Shown here piece after piece: positions 16,078-28,204 of a stretch of 64,000 nucleotides of DNA. The stretch spans positions 1 to 64,000 of the forward strand of contig JAKSPO010000004.1 of the NCBI GenBank assembly GCA_024404675.1, given 5' to 3'. Position 1 is the stretch's first letter, and each line of letters starts with the position of its first letter. The translations under genes were made by a program, and so were the position numbers. This DNA is from Lachnospiraceae bacterium (GTDB lineage Bacteria > Bacillota > Clostridia > Lachnospirales > Lachnospiraceae). The notes under the pieces were generated by a model. It was not told where the DNA came from. It saw only the letters and a program-made list of their open reading frames with translations, and ran no database searches.

Positions 16078-18648
16078 CTAATCAATATAGGTATAGAACA
16101 GTCCCGTATTATCGAGTTCGTTACGGAATCTGCTGAGCGATATCGTCATCTGTCTTCCCTGCGCCGGATTGATGCCGACCACAAGGTTTGCGGAGTATCC
16201 GGTTATCATAAACCATTCCCCCTGGAATATGGTCGCTACGATGTGACCGTCCGAGACAAAGTTCAACATCTCCATGACGGTAATACCGGTCAGGTCGACC
16301 ATCGTACCCGGCACATTGTCCGTAATCCAGTCAAGCATCGCCTTTTCGTCAAGGTCACACTCCGCAGCCGTCAGAACAGCGCCCTTAAAGCTTAAAAACA
16401 TCTGAAGAATCGCTTCCCGCTCGGACACGAGCTCGTCGCAATATACAGGAAGCACATTTCTGATATCACGGAAGTTTGCACGCATGCCTCGCATCCATAC
16501 AACCTCGCCCTTCTCGTTGAAGACGCCGCCGTAGTTCGCATTTGCCTTCGAGATGCACTCCGCAAGATCGTACGAGGTCGCGATGACCTCACCAAAGGCT
16601 TCCACATAGAACTGTGGCTTTGTACGCTCACCAAGACGCACGGGAATACGTCCGCTTCCCTGCGTGGACTGAATCTGGATGACCTCCGGCAGCTTCGTTA
16701 GCTTAAAGGAGGTCGGCAGGTTCAGATAATATTCACGGCGCATCGGTTCCGTGTTTCTGTAGCTGAGCGCCACCTGCTTCTTCGGCGCCTCACTGCTCTT
16801 AAGAATATTATAGGTTCCGACCTCAGCATAGATCGGTCTTGTATACGTTGTTCCGCCGCTTCCGACACCGGAAATCGTTCTTTCCTTACGGTTGATATCA
16901 ATCGCGATACCGTTATTCTCGATTACGGCATCCAGAAAATATTCCGATTCGTTCTCACGCTGATAGCTCTTAACCTCTTCTCCCTCTAACGTTTCGATGC
17001 GGATTTTATACATCGGAACATGGGATTTGCCGTTATCCTTAAAGGTCACATCCGCCTTGTGTGCATCACCGTAGATCAGGTCACCGTCAATGGAGCCGAT
17101 GAACAGAAGGAGATTGCCCTCTGCCGCCTCCTTATAGGTAGTGGAGTTACTTTCAAAATCGTAAAAGCACACTCTTGTATTCTCTGTATTGTCCCGCTCC
17201 TGATAGATTAACTGCGAGCCGACAAAATAGTAGGGCGACAGCAGCTCCTCAATCAGCACCGACTGGTCATGTAACGAGGTACGATAGCGGTACAGTGTTC
17301 CGTAAAGCGTAAAGAAGAACTCGCCGACACGGTTCATATAGCAGACGCCGCCGAACTCCTCCTTAAGGATGTCATAAGGCACGGTCACCGGTACGAACAT
17401 CAGCTCCTCGACACGCTCCTCCTCCGCATAATACCGGTAGTAAAGGATTCCGACACGTCCCTCGTATTCACCGCGCACGATGTAGCCGTAGAAGACGAAA
17501 TCGGCGTCGCCGTTGTCCGAGATTGAGATCAGCTTGAAGTCGTGGTCACTGTTATGGTAACGCTCGTTATCGCCGCCCTCACGGTCGAAGGAGAACAGCG
17601 GGATGAGCACATTCTTGTCCATGTCGTACTCCCAAAGGTCTCCGTCGCGGACAAATGTCATATACTTATTATTCTTGCTGAGAAGATAATTCAGATCCTT
17701 CTCGCCCGTGATGCCGAGCTTGATCTGATTCTGGCTCATATTGAAATAAATCGGCTCGAAAACGACCTCCATCTTCCGCTCGAAGGAATACAGATAATTC
17801 GTCTTCTGCTCCGCACGGAAACGGTAGTGCTCTACGCAGCTGTAGGTTTCCAGACCGTCGTTCGAATACGCCTGTACATAGAACTCCTTCTCTGCTGCCA
17901 CATAGGTCGTTGTGTATTCAACAAAGGTAGGCACATAGGTGTCAATCTCCGTTGGCGACATCTGGCCGTAGCCGACGGAATCCACGGAATCACGGTGGGT
18001 AATACGGCTGAAATCGGCACCGGTGTAGCTTTCCTCCGACTCCAGGTATTTTTCGATTTCGGTCTTATGCTCATCATCCAGAATCGACTTGTGGAAATAC
18101 TCCAAAAACTCCACCTCACGCTTCGGGCTGCCGTAGGTGGGCAGAAACAGTCTTGTGTAATAATAAGCAGTCTTTCCTTCACCGGTCGTTAACGTAACAC
18201 GCATGGTGTACTCCGTATCGGTCGCATAATTCGCCTGCAAAAAGACCTGTCCGACCAGACGGCCGTCAGCGGTATGCTTCAAAGACATCAGGTCAATATT
18301 GTCTAATACAAGACCGGTCGAAACCTCAGAAACCGTGCAGGTGAGCTTTCGAACATTGCTTTCCTTCTGGTCAATCAGAATCTCAAAGGTCTTCTCGCTC
18401 GGAGACACCGGCGTGATGCTCGTACGCATCTTGCCCTCCTGCGGAATGAAGGTAAGGCCTAATGTTCGATTAATCTCTGCATCCTGGGTACGGAAGGAAA
18501 CAACCGGAAGCGTCGCATCCATCGAGTTGACGGTTCGGAATTCATTCACATACACATGGTTATCGATTGTGCCGTAGAATATAAGAAATGCAACCAGGAA
18601 TACCCCGAGGATAATCAGGCCGCTATATTGTCCGTAACGTAATTTCAT
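16078..18648 (-). CDS. Large extracytoplasmic protein with N-terminal anchor, function unknown
   Basis: The start is set at the ATG at 18648 after GAAGGGGAA, not at longer in-frame options. The 856-residue protein has one N-terminal membrane helix (about 9-28) and then a fully soluble region, presumably outside the cell. The body is rich in beta-strand-like stretches and Tyr/Glu with no clear repeats. The last 120 residues, including GHIVATIFQGEWFMITGYSA and GINPAQGR, loosely recall the C39-like peptidase fold, but a catalytic His is not visible at the expected place, so an inactive domain is possible. It is divergent from the HIT gene and upstream of deoB. No function is claimed. Confidence 0.78.
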   Translation of the reverse strand: MKLRYGQYSGLIILGVFLVAFLIFYGTIDNHVYVNEFRTVNSMDATLPVVSFRTQDAEINRTLGLTFIPQEGKMRTSITPVSPSEKTFEILIDQKESNVRKLTCTVSEVSTGLVLDNIDLMSLKHTADGRLVGQVFLQANYATDTEYTMRVTLTTGEGKTAYYYTRLFLPTYGSPKREVEFLEYFHKSILDDEHKTEIEKYLESEESYTGADFSRITHRDSVDSVGYGQMSPTEIDTYVPTFVEYTTTYVAAEKEFYVQAYSNDGLETYSCVEHYRFRAEQKTNYLYSFERKMEVVFEPIYFNMSQNQIKLGITGEKDLNYLLSKNNKYMTFVRDGDLWEYDMDKNVLIPLFSFDREGGDNERYHNSDHDFKLISISDNGDADFVFYGYIVRGEYEGRVGILYYRYYAEEERVEELMFVPVTVPYDILKEEFGGVCYMNRVGEFFFTLYGTLYRYRTSLHDQSVLIEELLSPYYFVGSQLIYQERDNTENTRVCFYDFESNSTTYKEAAEGNLLLFIGSIDGDLIYGDAHKADVTFKDNGKSHVPMYKIRIETLEGEEVKSYQRENESEYFLDAVIENNGIAIDINRKERTISGVGSGGTTYTRPIYAEVGTYNILKSSEAPKKQVALSYRNTEPMRREYYLNLPTSFKLTKLPEVIQIQSTQGSGRIPVRLGERTKPQFYVEAFGEVIATSYDLAECISKANANYGGVFNEKGEVVWMRGMRANFRDIRNVLPVYCDELVSEREAILQMFLSFKGAVLTAAECDLDEKAMLDWITDNVPGTMVDLTGITVMEMLNFVSDGHIVATIFQGEWFMITGYSANLVVGINPAQGRQMTISLSRFRNELDNTGLFYTYID

Positions 18649-18732
18649 ATGTTCCCCTTCGTGTCGAATATCCGTCTTTATATAGACCACACCATTATCA
18701 TTATAAGCTTTTTGCCGTTTTTTGCAATTCTT

Positions 18733-18762
18733 TTCACCATTTCTGCAAAATTGTGGTACAAT
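18733..18762 (+). promoter_or_regulatory. Probable promoter of the HIT gene
   Basis: TTCACC (18733-18738), an 18-base spacer and TACAAT (18757-18762) with an upstream TGTGG lie 36 bases before the ATG. The -35 is weak. Confidence 0.45.
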
Positions 18763-18797
18763 GCCTATAAAAGAAATAAACCCATGGAGGTATTCCA

Positions 18798-19211
18798 ATG
18801 AACGACGATTGTATTTTCTGTAAAATCGCTGCCGGTATCATCCCTTCCGCTACCGTTTACGAGGACGATGATTTCCGTGCAATTCTTGATATCGCTCCCG
18901 CACACAAGGGACATACCATCATTCTTCCGAAGAAGCATGCTGCCAACCTGTTTGAGTTAGATGCCGATTCCGCAGCCAAGGTATTCCCGGTTGCGAAGAA
19001 GGTCGCTGCCGCTGTGAAGAAGGCGACCGGCTGTGACGGTGTGAACATTTTGCAGAACAACGGCACCGCTGCCGGACAGACCGTATTCCATCTGCATGTA
19101 CATGTCATTCCTCGCTTTGAGGGTGACGGAATTCTTCCCGTATGGCCGCAGGGTGCTTACGCAGACGGCGAGGCCGCTACACTTGCCGAGGCAATTCGTA
19201 AGGAGCTGTAA
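18798..19211 (+). CDS. HIT family nucleotide-binding protein (HinT-like)
   Basis: This 137-residue histidine-triad protein has CIFCKIAAGIIPS at the N-terminus with paired Cys, and the catalytic HLHVHVIPR triad near residues 98-106. Members hydrolyse nucleoside phosphoramidates such as AMP-lysine. GGAGG precedes the start. It is transcribed alone, against its neighbours, between a promoter at 18733 and a bidirectional terminator at 19263. Confidence 0.93.
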   Translation: MNDDCIFCKIAAGIIPSATVYEDDDFRAILDIAPAHKGHTIILPKKHAANLFELDADSAAKVFPVAKKVAAAVKKATGCDGVNILQNNGTAAGQTVFHLHVHVIPRFEGDGILPVWPQGAYADGEAATLAEAIRKEL

Positions 19212-19262
19212 GCCCGCTTATCCACTAAACATTGTTTTGTGATCATCTATCTAAGATGCAAA

Positions 19263-19293
19263 AGGCGATACACCCACCGCGGATGTATCGCCT
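19263..19293. terminator. Bidirectional terminator (HIT / murG)
   Basis: AGGCGATACA (19263-19272) pairs with TGTATCGCCT (19284-19293), followed on the plus strand by GTTTTTT and on the minus strand by TTTG. It ends both the HIT gene and the rapZ-murG operon. Confidence 0.88.
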
Positions 19294-19301
19294 GTTTTTT
19301 A

Positions 19302-20363
19302 CTATTTAGCGAGCTCACATAAAAGCTTTACAATCATTTCCGTCGCGTCGCTTGTCTCGCTCTTACGCATATTGTCAACAAAGCTGTCACGCTCCTGATA
19401 GAGCTTCTTAACAGCTGCAAGAAGACTCTCCTCCGTGATTTCCGACTCCTGCATAACCATGCTGAAGCCCTGCTTTTCAAAGGAAGCTGCATTCAGTATC
19501 TGGTCTCCGCGGCTCGCCTCAGCGGAAAGCGGAATCAGAAGATTCGGCTTCCGAAGTGCCAGAAGCTCGCAAATCGCATTAGCACCGGCACGGCTTATAA
19601 CGATGTCCGCAGCCGCAAAAAGGTCCTTCATCTCCTTGTCGCAATAAGCAATCTGAACATAACCCTCGATGCCATTATAGCTCTCATCAACCTTTCCCTT
19701 GCCGCACAGATGTACCACACAGAAATCTTCAAGAAGCGCAGGCAGAATCTTACGAACTGCTTCGTTCACTCTGACCGCTCCCGTGCTGCCGCCGACAACA
19801 AGCAGTAAAGGCTTCTCGCTTGTAAAGCCTACGAAGCTTCGCCCGGCCTCCGAAGAGCCGGTGAACAGCTCCTTACGAATCGGTGTTCCGGTATGAATAC
19901 CCTTTGTCCCAAGCCCGGAAAGAGTCTCCGGAAAGTTACAGCAGATCCTCGTCGCATAGCGCATGCCGATACGATTGGCAAGTCCTGGCGTCATATCCGA
20001 TTCATGGCTGACTACCGGAACCTTGCATTTGGCTGCGGCACGAACGACGGGAACCGTTACAAAGCCACCCTTTGAAAAGCACACATCCGGCTTGATCTGC
20101 TTCATCAGCTTCTTCGCCTCCGCGCAGCCCTTCAGCACGCGAAACGGATCGGTGAAATTCTTAAGGGAGAAGTAACGTCTCAGCTTGCCCGAAGAGATTC
20201 CGTAATAAGGGATTCCGAGATTCTCGATCAGCTGCTTCTCGATGCCTTCTTTAGAGCCGATATAGTGTACCTCGAAGCCCTCTTCTTTAAGACGGTCCAA
20301 AAGTGCAATATTCGGCGTAACATGTCCGGCAGTTCCGCCGCCGGTGAGTACGATCTTCTTCAT
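19302..20363 (-). CDS. murG: UDP-GlcNAc:lipid I N-acetylglucosaminyltransferase MurG
   Basis: This 353-residue GT28 enzyme adds GlcNAc to lipid I to make lipid II at the inner face of the membrane. It shows the N-terminal glycine loop TGGGTAGHVTPN, the second loop VVGGSTGAVRVNEAV and the nucleotide-sugar site SRAGANAICELLALRKP. The start at 20363 follows AGGAGC. It is the last gene of the rapZ-galE-mtnN-TSCPD-murG cluster and lies two bases from the TSCPD gene. Confidence 0.95.
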   Translation of the reverse strand: MKKIVLTGGGTAGHVTPNIALLDRLKEEGFEVHYIGSKEGIEKQLIENLGIPYYGISSGKLRRYFSLKNFTDPFRVLKGCAEAKKLMKQIKPDVCFSKGGFVTVPVVRAAAKCKVPVVSHESDMTPGLANRIGMRYATRICCNFPETLSGLGTKGIHTGTPIRKELFTGSSEAGRSFVGFTSEKPLLLVVGGSTGAVRVNEAVRKILPALLEDFCVVHLCGKGKVDESYNGIEGYVQIAYCDKEMKDLFAAADIVISRAGANAICELLALRKPNLLIPLSAEASRGDQILNAASFEKQGFSMVMQESEITEESLLAAVKKLYQERDSFVDNMRKSETSDATEMIVKLLCELAK

Positions 20364-20364
20364 A

Positions 20365-20613
20365 TTAAAGCTCCTGTGCCAGTGCCTTAGCAAGCTGATC
20401 CGGGCAAGAGGTTGCCTTGTAGCCGCAGCGAATTCCCTGAAGTCTTTCGATTACCTCGGAAATCTCCATGCCCTCTACAAGCTTGCCGATACCCTGCAGG
20501 TTGCCGTTGCAACCGCCGACGTAAGCTACGTTACGAACGAGCTTTTTGCCGCCCTCCTCAACGATATCGTAATGAATTTCTCTGGAACAGGTACCCTGTG
20601 TTGCGTAAACCAT
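20365..20613 (-). CDS. TSCPD domain-containing protein (TIGR03905 type)
   Basis: This 82-residue protein consists only of a TSCPD domain, with GTCSREIHYDI, VAYVGGCNGNLQGIGKL and the namesake ATSCPDQLAKAL near the end. The same domain is found at the C-terminus of some class II ribonucleotide reductases, where it is thought to bind metal. The stand-alone form has no established function. It starts at 20613 after GGAGG. Confidence 0.88.
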   Translation of the reverse strand: MVYATQGTCSREIHYDIVEEGGKKLVRNVAYVGGCNGNLQGIGKLVEGMEISEVIERLQGIRCGYKATSCPDQLAKALAQEL

Positions 20614-20674
20614 TTTCTTATCCTCCGTATATAATTCTTTTATCGGGCGGCATAAACCGCCGCATAATGCTTCC

Positions 20675-21370
20675 TCAGGCAATTGCCTTCAATAATCCAA
20701 GCGTCAGCTGCACCATATGCTCGATGGCCTTCTTCTCAAAGGTCGTGTAATCCATCGTTGCGGAATCATCCGCCTTATCGGAGATTGCGCGAAGAATCAG
20801 AAACGGAATACCGTTCAGGTAAGCCGCCTGCGCAATCGCTGCGCCCTCCATCTCCGTACACATACCGCCGAAGGTCTCGCTGATCCACTTCTTCTTGTCT
20901 TTATCGGCTACAAACTGATCACCGCTCACTACGCGGCCGCTGAATACGGAAATATCCGGATTCACGCTCTTACATACTTCCATAGCCTTGGTCGCAAGTG
21001 CTTCGTCAGCGGGAAATGTGGAAACCTCCTGCTGCGGAATCACACCGGGCGCATACCCGAAATATACCGCATCCATATCATGCTGCAACGCATCCTTAGA
21101 GATGACGATGTCGCCGATATTGATGTCGGCGCAAAGAGAGCCTGCGATGCCGGTATTCCAGATCATGGAAACCTGAAAGCAGTCGCAAAGAATCTGCGCA
21201 CACATGGCTGCATTAACCTTTCCGATTCCGGAACGAACAAGTGTTACCGGTACACCCGAAAGGGTACCGCTGTAAAATGTCATCCCCGCAATCGTCTTCG
21301 AAGCTTCAATCACCATGGCCTCTCGAAGCTTCTCCACCTCAACCTCCATGGCTCCTATAATACCAATCAT
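20675..21370 (-). CDS. mtnN: 5'-methylthioadenosine/S-adenosylhomocysteine nucleosidase
   Basis: This 231-residue enzyme cleaves adenine from methylthioadenosine and S-adenosylhomocysteine. It begins MIGIIGAMEVEVEKL and contains NTGIAGSL, SGDQFV and the substrate/catalytic segment TEMEGAAIAQAAY followed by ILRAISDKAD, all typical of MtnN. It begins just inside the galE stop region (4-base overlap) after GGGAGG, so the two are probably translationally coupled. Confidence 0.93.
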   Translation of the reverse strand: MIGIIGAMEVEVEKLREAMVIEASKTIAGMTFYSGTLSGVPVTLVRSGIGKVNAAMCAQILCDCFQVSMIWNTGIAGSLCADINIGDIVISKDALQHDMDAVYFGYAPGVIPQQEVSTFPADEALATKAMEVCKSVNPDISVFSGRVVSGDQFVADKDKKKWISETFGGMCTEMEGAAIAQAAYLNGIPFLILRAISDKADDSATMDYTTFEKKAIEHMVQLTLGLLKAIA

Positions 21371-22392
21371 ACCTCTTCCTCCCTGTATCCGTTCGGGTTT
21401 TTGGACTGCCAGTTCCAGGTGTCGCGGCACATATCCGTAAGCGTCAGCTCGGCCTTCCAGCCAAGAAGCTTCTCGGCCTTATCCGCACAGGCATAGCTTA
21501 CCGGCAGATCGCCCGCGCGTCTTGGTGCAATCTCGTAAGGAATAGGAATCCCCGTAGCCTCTTCAAAGGCATGAATCATCTCAAGTACACTGTATCCGTT
21601 GCCGGTTCCGAGATTGATAATCTCGCAGCCCTTATGCTCTGCTGCATAACGAGCGGCAGCCACATGTCCCTTTGCAAGGTCAACAACATGAATGTAGTCA
21701 CGAATGCATGTACCGTCAGGCGTCGGATAATCGTTTCCGAACAGGTTCAGATGATCACGGCGTCCTACCGCAACCTGTGCGATGAACGGGAACAGATTGT
21801 TCGGAATTCCCTTCGGATCCTCTCCGATTCGGCCGCTCTTATGCGCACCGACCGGGTTAAAATACCGAAGCAGTACGACCGAAAGCTTATCATCCGCGGC
21901 AACCGCATCGGTAAGAATCTGCTCAATCATCCATTTGGTCCAGCCGTAAGGGCAATTCACACTCTTCTTCGGCGCCGCCTCGCTTAGCGGAAGGCTATCC
22001 GGCTCTCCGTAAACCGTTGCAGAGGAACTGAAGATGAACCGATTGCAGTCGTATTCCTTCATCACCTCAAGAAGTGTAAGCGTCGAATCCAGATTATTTC
22101 GATAATACATCACAGGCTTCTCTACCGACTCGCCCACAGCCTTCATTCCGGCAAAATGCACCACGGTATCGATGGACTGCTCGGCAAATACTCTGCGCAT
22201 TGCCTCCTTGTCCGCAACATCCGCCTCGTAAAGGGCGATCTTCCTGCCTGTGATTTCCTCCACACGACGAATTGCCTCCGGGTCGCTGTTGTAAAAATTA
22301 TCTACGACAACAACCTCCATGCCGGCCTCAATCATCTCAATCGCCGTATGCGAGCCGATGTAACCGGCTCCTCCTGCAAGCAAAACAGCCAT
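21367..22392 (-). CDS. galE: UDP-glucose 4-epimerase
   Basis: This 341-residue extended short-chain dehydrogenase interconverts UDP-glucose and UDP-galactose. It has the NAD-binding GGAGYIGS loop (7-14), VVVDNF, the active site Ser in SSSATVYG, and the YGWTK Tyr-x3-Lys pair with the NCPYG context typical of GalE. The length is right. It lies 11 bases after rapZ in the same operon. Confidence 0.95.
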   Translation of the reverse strand: MAVLLAGGAGYIGSHTAIEMIEAGMEVVVVDNFYNSDPEAIRRVEEITGRKIALYEADVADKEAMRRVFAEQSIDTVVHFAGMKAVGESVEKPVMYYRNNLDSTLTLLEVMKEYDCNRFIFSSSATVYGEPDSLPLSEAAPKKSVNCPYGWTKWMIEQILTDAVAADDKLSVVLLRYFNPVGAHKSGRIGEDPKGIPNNLFPFIAQVAVGRRDHLNLFGNDYPTPDGTCIRDYIHVVDLAKGHVAAARYAAEHKGCEIINLGTGNGYSVLEMIHAFEEATGIPIPYEIAPRRAGDLPVSYACADKAEKLLGWKAELTLTDMCRDTWNWQSKNPNGYREEEV

Positions 22393-22403
22393 TGTATTCC
22401 TCC

Positions 22404-23285
22404 TTAATTCTGCTCCCCATACTTTTCAAGCTCTCTATGTGCCAAAAAGACGCGACAATCGTATTCCCGCATCTTAGCGGAGAACAGCTCCGCGAAGCAC
22501 ACCGAACGATGTTTTCCACCCGTACAGCCAAATGCTACCACAAGCTCGTTCTTTCCTTCTTTTCGATAGTACGGAAGGAGAAAACGGATCATATCGGTGA
22601 TCTTATCAAACAGGCATTTGCTCTCCGAAAAGCTCATAACATATTCCTGTACACAGGCCTCGCGCCCGGTATGTGCCTTCAGCTCCTCGATATAATACGG
22701 GTTCGGCAGACAACGCACATCGTATACCATATCCGCATCGGCGGGAATGCCCTCCTTGAAGCCAAAGGACATCACACGAAGGGACATTGAATCCTTCTCA
22801 GGCCGCTCGCTGACGATACTTACAATCTCTTCTCTTAGCTGCATCGGCTTTAACACCGAGGTATCCACGATGAAATCCGCACGATTCCTTGTTGCCTTCA
22901 AAAAGTCACGTTCCAGTGCGACCGCCTGCTCCAAAGAAAGCGTTCCGTCGTCATCCATAAGCGGATGGCGCCTTCTCGTAAATTTGTATCGATTGATCAG
23001 TGTCTGCGTATTTGCGTCAAGAAACAGGATTTTGTACGGATATTTCTTGCGCGACAACTCCTCCATCGCCTGGTAGAAATCATCAAACATATCCTTGCCG
23101 CGAATGTCTACGACCGTAGCAATCTTCTTCTCGCGGTTACTTTCCGACATGCCGTACAAATCGGCAAAGCTTACAAGGAACTTCGGAGGCAGATTGTCCA
23201 CACAGTAATAGCCCTGGTCCTCCAGCGCATTGGTTGCAATTGATTTTCCTGCACCGGAAAGTCCAGTAACAACAATCAGTGCCAT
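22404..23285 (-). CDS. rapZ: RNase adapter / nucleotide-binding protein RapZ
   Basis: This 293-residue P-loop protein has Walker A GLSGAGKS, the VDNLPP motif, and the C-terminal RapZ domain with FGCTGGKHRSV. In Enterobacteria RapZ directs RNase E to the GlmZ RNA; in Firmicutes (YvcJ) it affects competence and cell-envelope precursors. It starts at 23285 after GGAGGAG. It heads the operon that ends with murG, in line with a cell-wall link. Here it is not followed by the usual yvcK and whiA. Confidence 0.94.
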   Translation of the reverse strand: MALIVVTGLSGAGKSIATNALEDQGYYCVDNLPPKFLVSFADLYGMSESNREKKIATVVDIRGKDMFDDFYQAMEELSRKKYPYKILFLDANTQTLINRYKFTRRRHPLMDDDGTLSLEQAVALERDFLKATRNRADFIVDTSVLKPMQLREEIVSIVSERPEKDSMSLRVMSFGFKEGIPADADMVYDVRCLPNPYYIEELKAHTGREACVQEYVMSFSESKCLFDKITDMIRFLLPYYRKEGKNELVVAFGCTGGKHRSVCFAELFSAKMREYDCRVFLAHRELEKYGEQN

Positions 23286-23343
23286 ATTCTCCTCCTTCCG
23301 ATTGCTGTAAGGTACCGCTCTACGGTACTTAGCATCATTACAA

Positions 23344-23390
23344 AAACCACCGCCCGCAGACAGCAGGCTGCACATACGAAGCGGTGGTTT
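23344..23390 (-). terminator. Terminator of the atp operon
   Basis: AAACCACCGC (23344-23353) pairs with GCGGTGGTTT (23381-23390), with an inner GCAG/CTGC stem. On the minus strand it ends in GGTTTTTG, directly after atpC. Confidence 0.85.
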
Positions 23391-23400
23391 ATCTGGTCAT

Positions 23401-23799
23401 TTATTTGTATTTGCTTGCCAACTGAATTCTTACCAGAGAACGTCTCAATGCGAGCTCGTCACGGATCGTCTGCTCCATAGCAAGCTTTCTCTCGGCACGG
23501 ATCTTTGCTTCCTCGGCACGGTGGATATCAATCTCCTCCGGCCATTCGCAAGCCTCCGAAAGAACGGTGATCTCATTCGGCATAATTGTTGCAAAGCCAT
23601 CGAGAAGCGTTGCCTCACGGACCTTGCCGTCAACCGTGATCCGAAGAACACCGGGGGTTACGACGGCTGTCAGCGGAATATGGTTCGGATATACACCGAG
23701 CTCTCCCTCCGTCGTTGTAAATTCCACAAACTCAGCCTCTCCCTCGAAGAAGATTCGAGTCGGGGAATAAACCTTTAATTTTAAGTGCTTATCGTCCAC
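23401..23799 (-). CDS. atpC: ATP synthase F1 subunit epsilon
   Basis: This 132-residue subunit has an N-terminal beta-sandwich (LKVYSPTRIFFEGEAEFVEF, TTEGELGVYPNHIPL) and a C-terminal helical hairpin. It couples the gamma rotor to the c-ring and can inhibit ATP hydrolysis. It starts with GTG at 23799, six bases after atpD, without a strong own ribosome site, so coupling is likely. Confidence 0.94.
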   Translation of the reverse strand: MDDKHLKLKVYSPTRIFFEGEAEFVEFTTTEGELGVYPNHIPLTAVVTPGVLRITVDGKVREATLLDGFATIMPNEITVLSEACEWPEEIDIHRAEEAKIRAERKLAMEQTIRDELALRRSLVRIQLASKYK

Positions 23800-23805
23800 G
23801 CCTTA

Positions 23806-26096
<2,291 letters not shown>

Positions 26097-26118
26097 AGTG
26101 TAGTTCCTCTCCTATTTA

Positions 26119-27630
26119 TCAAGCTTTGATAAAATCTTCCTTGCATTCCTTGATGGCCTTAACAAGAAGCTCCTCCATCTCAGGGGTAATAACCTTCTCG
26201 TTACGGATAGACTCCTCAACCTCGGAATATTTGGAATAGATCGTGTTCAAAAGTTCTGTCTCGAATTCCTGAATTCTTGCAACCGGAATATCAAGAAGGT
26301 ACTTCTTCGTTGCTGCATAGATGATGATAACCTGCTCGGTTACGCTCATCGGCTTGTACTGCGGCTGCTTAAGAATCTCCTTGATTCTCTCACCCTGTGC
26401 AAGCTTCTCCTTCGTGTCGGCATCCAGATCGGAACCGAACTGAGAGAATGCAGCCAGCTCACGGTACTGTGCGAGCTCGATACGGATCGGGCCTGCAATC
26501 TTCTTCATTGCCTTAATCTGTGCCGCACCACCTACACGGGATACGGAAAGACCCGCATTAACTGCCGGACGGAAACCGGAGTTGAACATCTCGGTCTCAA
26601 GATAAATCTGACCGTCAGTAATGGAAATTACGTTGGTCGGAATATAAGCGGATACATCGCCTGCCTGCGTCTCGATAATCGGAAGTGCGGTAAGAGAACC
26701 GCCGCCGAGCTTATCGGAAAGTCTTGCAGCACGCTCGAGAAGACGGCTGTGCAGGTAGAATACGTCACCGGGATATGCCTCACGCCCCGGAGGTCTCTTA
26801 AGAAGCAGGGACAGTGTACGGTAAGCGGTAGCATGCTTGGACAGATCGTCATAAACGATCAGAACGTCCTTGCCGCTCTCCATCCATTCCTCACCGATTG
26901 CGCAGCCTGCATAGGGCGCAATATACTGAAGAGGTGCCAGCTCACTTGCCGTAGCCGCTACTACGGTCGTATATTCCATAGCACCATACTCATTCAGTGT
27001 CTTTACAATGCCTGCAACGGTCGAAGCCTTCTGACCGATGGCAACATAAATACAGTTAACATTCTGACCCTTCTGGTTAATGATCGTATCAATGGCGATA
27101 GCCGTCTTACCGGTCTGACGGTCACCGATGATCAGCTCACGCTGTCCTCTTCCGATCGGAACCATGGAATCGATTGCTTTAATACCGGTCTGCAGAGGCG
27201 TATCAACGCTCTTACGGCTGATAACACCGCTTGCAACACGCTCAACCTGACGGAATGCGGTCGCATTGATCGGTCCTTTGCCGTCAATCGGCTGTCCAAG
27301 TGCATTCACTACTCGACCAAGCATGCAGTCGCCTACGGGTACCTCAACTACGCGGCCGGTGGTCTTAACGACATCACCCTCGCGGATTGCAGAAGAGTCA
27401 CCAAGCAAAACGGCACCTACATTGTCCTGCTCAAGGTTCATAACCATTCCGTAAACCTCGCCGGGGAACTCGAGAAGCTCACCCTGCATTGCGTTCTCCA
27501 GACCGTGCACACGGGCGATACCGTCTGCTACCTGGATTACGGTTCCGACATCGGTTACGACAAGCTTTGCACTGTATCTTTTAATCTGTTCTCTGATAAC
27601 AGAACTGATTTCTTCAGGCTTTAAACTCAA
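26119..27630 (-). CDS. atpA: ATP synthase F1 subunit alpha
   Basis: This subunit has the Walker A loop [19 protein letters not shown] and the [14 protein letters not shown] signature. The start is taken as the TTG at 27630, giving about 503 residues beginning [12 protein letters not shown], because GAAGGAAGG lies eight bases upstream and the product then matches the normal N-terminus. Longer in-frame readings run into atpH. It is the non-catalytic nucleotide-binding partner of beta. Confidence 0.96.
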   Translation of the reverse strand: MSLKPEEISSVIREQIKRYSAKLVVTDVGTVIQVADGIARVHGLENAMQGELLEFPGEVYGMVMNLEQDNVGAVLLGDSSAIREGDVVKTTGRVVEVPVGDCMLGRVVNALGQPIDGKGPINATAFRQVERVASGVISRKSVDTPLQTGIKAIDSMVPIGRGQRELIIGDRQTGKTAIAIDTIINQKGQNVNCIYVAIGQKASTVAGIVKTLNEYGAMEYTTVVAATASELAPLQYIAPYAGCAIGEEWMESGKDVLIVYDDLSKHATAYRTLSLLLKRPPGREAYPGDVFYLHSRLLERAARLSDKLGGGSLTALPIIETQAGDVSAYIPTNVISITDGQIYLETEMFNSGFRPAVNAGLSVSRVGGAAQIKAMKKIAGPIRIELAQYRELAAFSQFGSDLDADTKEKLAQGERIKEILKQPQYKPMSVTEQVIIIYAATKKYLLDIPVARIQEFETELLNTIYSKYSEVEESIRNEKVITPEMEELLVKAIKECKEDFIKA

Positions 27631-27652
27631 AGCTTTGTACCTTCCTTCTTGT

Positions 27653-28204
27653 TTATTCTGCGGATAACTGCTGCAGTTCCTTCTGCAGTACATTAAGCTG
27701 TGTGCGAACGCTCGAATCAAGGACACGGTCCCCGATCTGAATCGTAATACCGCCAATCAGCTTCTTATCCACCTCATAATGCATTTCAAATGACTTATAT
27801 TTTGTAGTCTTAATCAGGCGTTCAACCAAACGCGCCTTCTGCGCCTCGCTAATCGGAAGTGCGGATACTACATGGCAAATTCCGACGCCGCGATACTCCT
27901 TCACCTCTGCTACAAAATCCTGTAAAGAGGTAAGAATCTCTTTCTGGCGACCGTTTCTGACCATAAGAATCAGGAAGCCGACCATATCGTTACTTACCTT
28001 ATCACGGAAGCAATCCTCGGTAATTCTGACCTTCTCCTCCATACTGATTCTGGGGTGGTCATAAAGCTTGCCGAGCTCGGGATTATCATTCATTGCCGTA
28101 ATAACGGTTCCCGCCTCTTCCATAAGCCGGTCGATTTCCTGCTGCTCCACGGCAAGTTCGAAGAGCGCATGCCCGTAAGTGCTTGCGATTACTCCTGCTG
28201 CCAT
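27653..28204 (-). CDS. atpH: ATP synthase F1 subunit delta
   Basis: This 183-residue subunit is part of the peripheral stalk. The helical N-terminal domain ([12 protein letters not shown]) and C-terminal [22 protein letters not shown] motif are typical. It overlaps atpF by 16 bases, which suggests coupled translation. Its own ribosome site is weak. Confidence 0.94.
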   Translation of the reverse strand: MAAGVIASTYGHALFELAVEQQEIDRLMEEAGTVITAMNDNPELGKLYDHPRISMEEKVRITEDCFRDKVSNDMVGFLILMVRNGRQKEILTSLQDFVAEVKEYRGVGICHVVSALPISEAQKARLVERLIKTTKYKSFEMHYEVDKKLIGGITIQIGDRVLDSSVRTQLNVLQKELQQLSAE

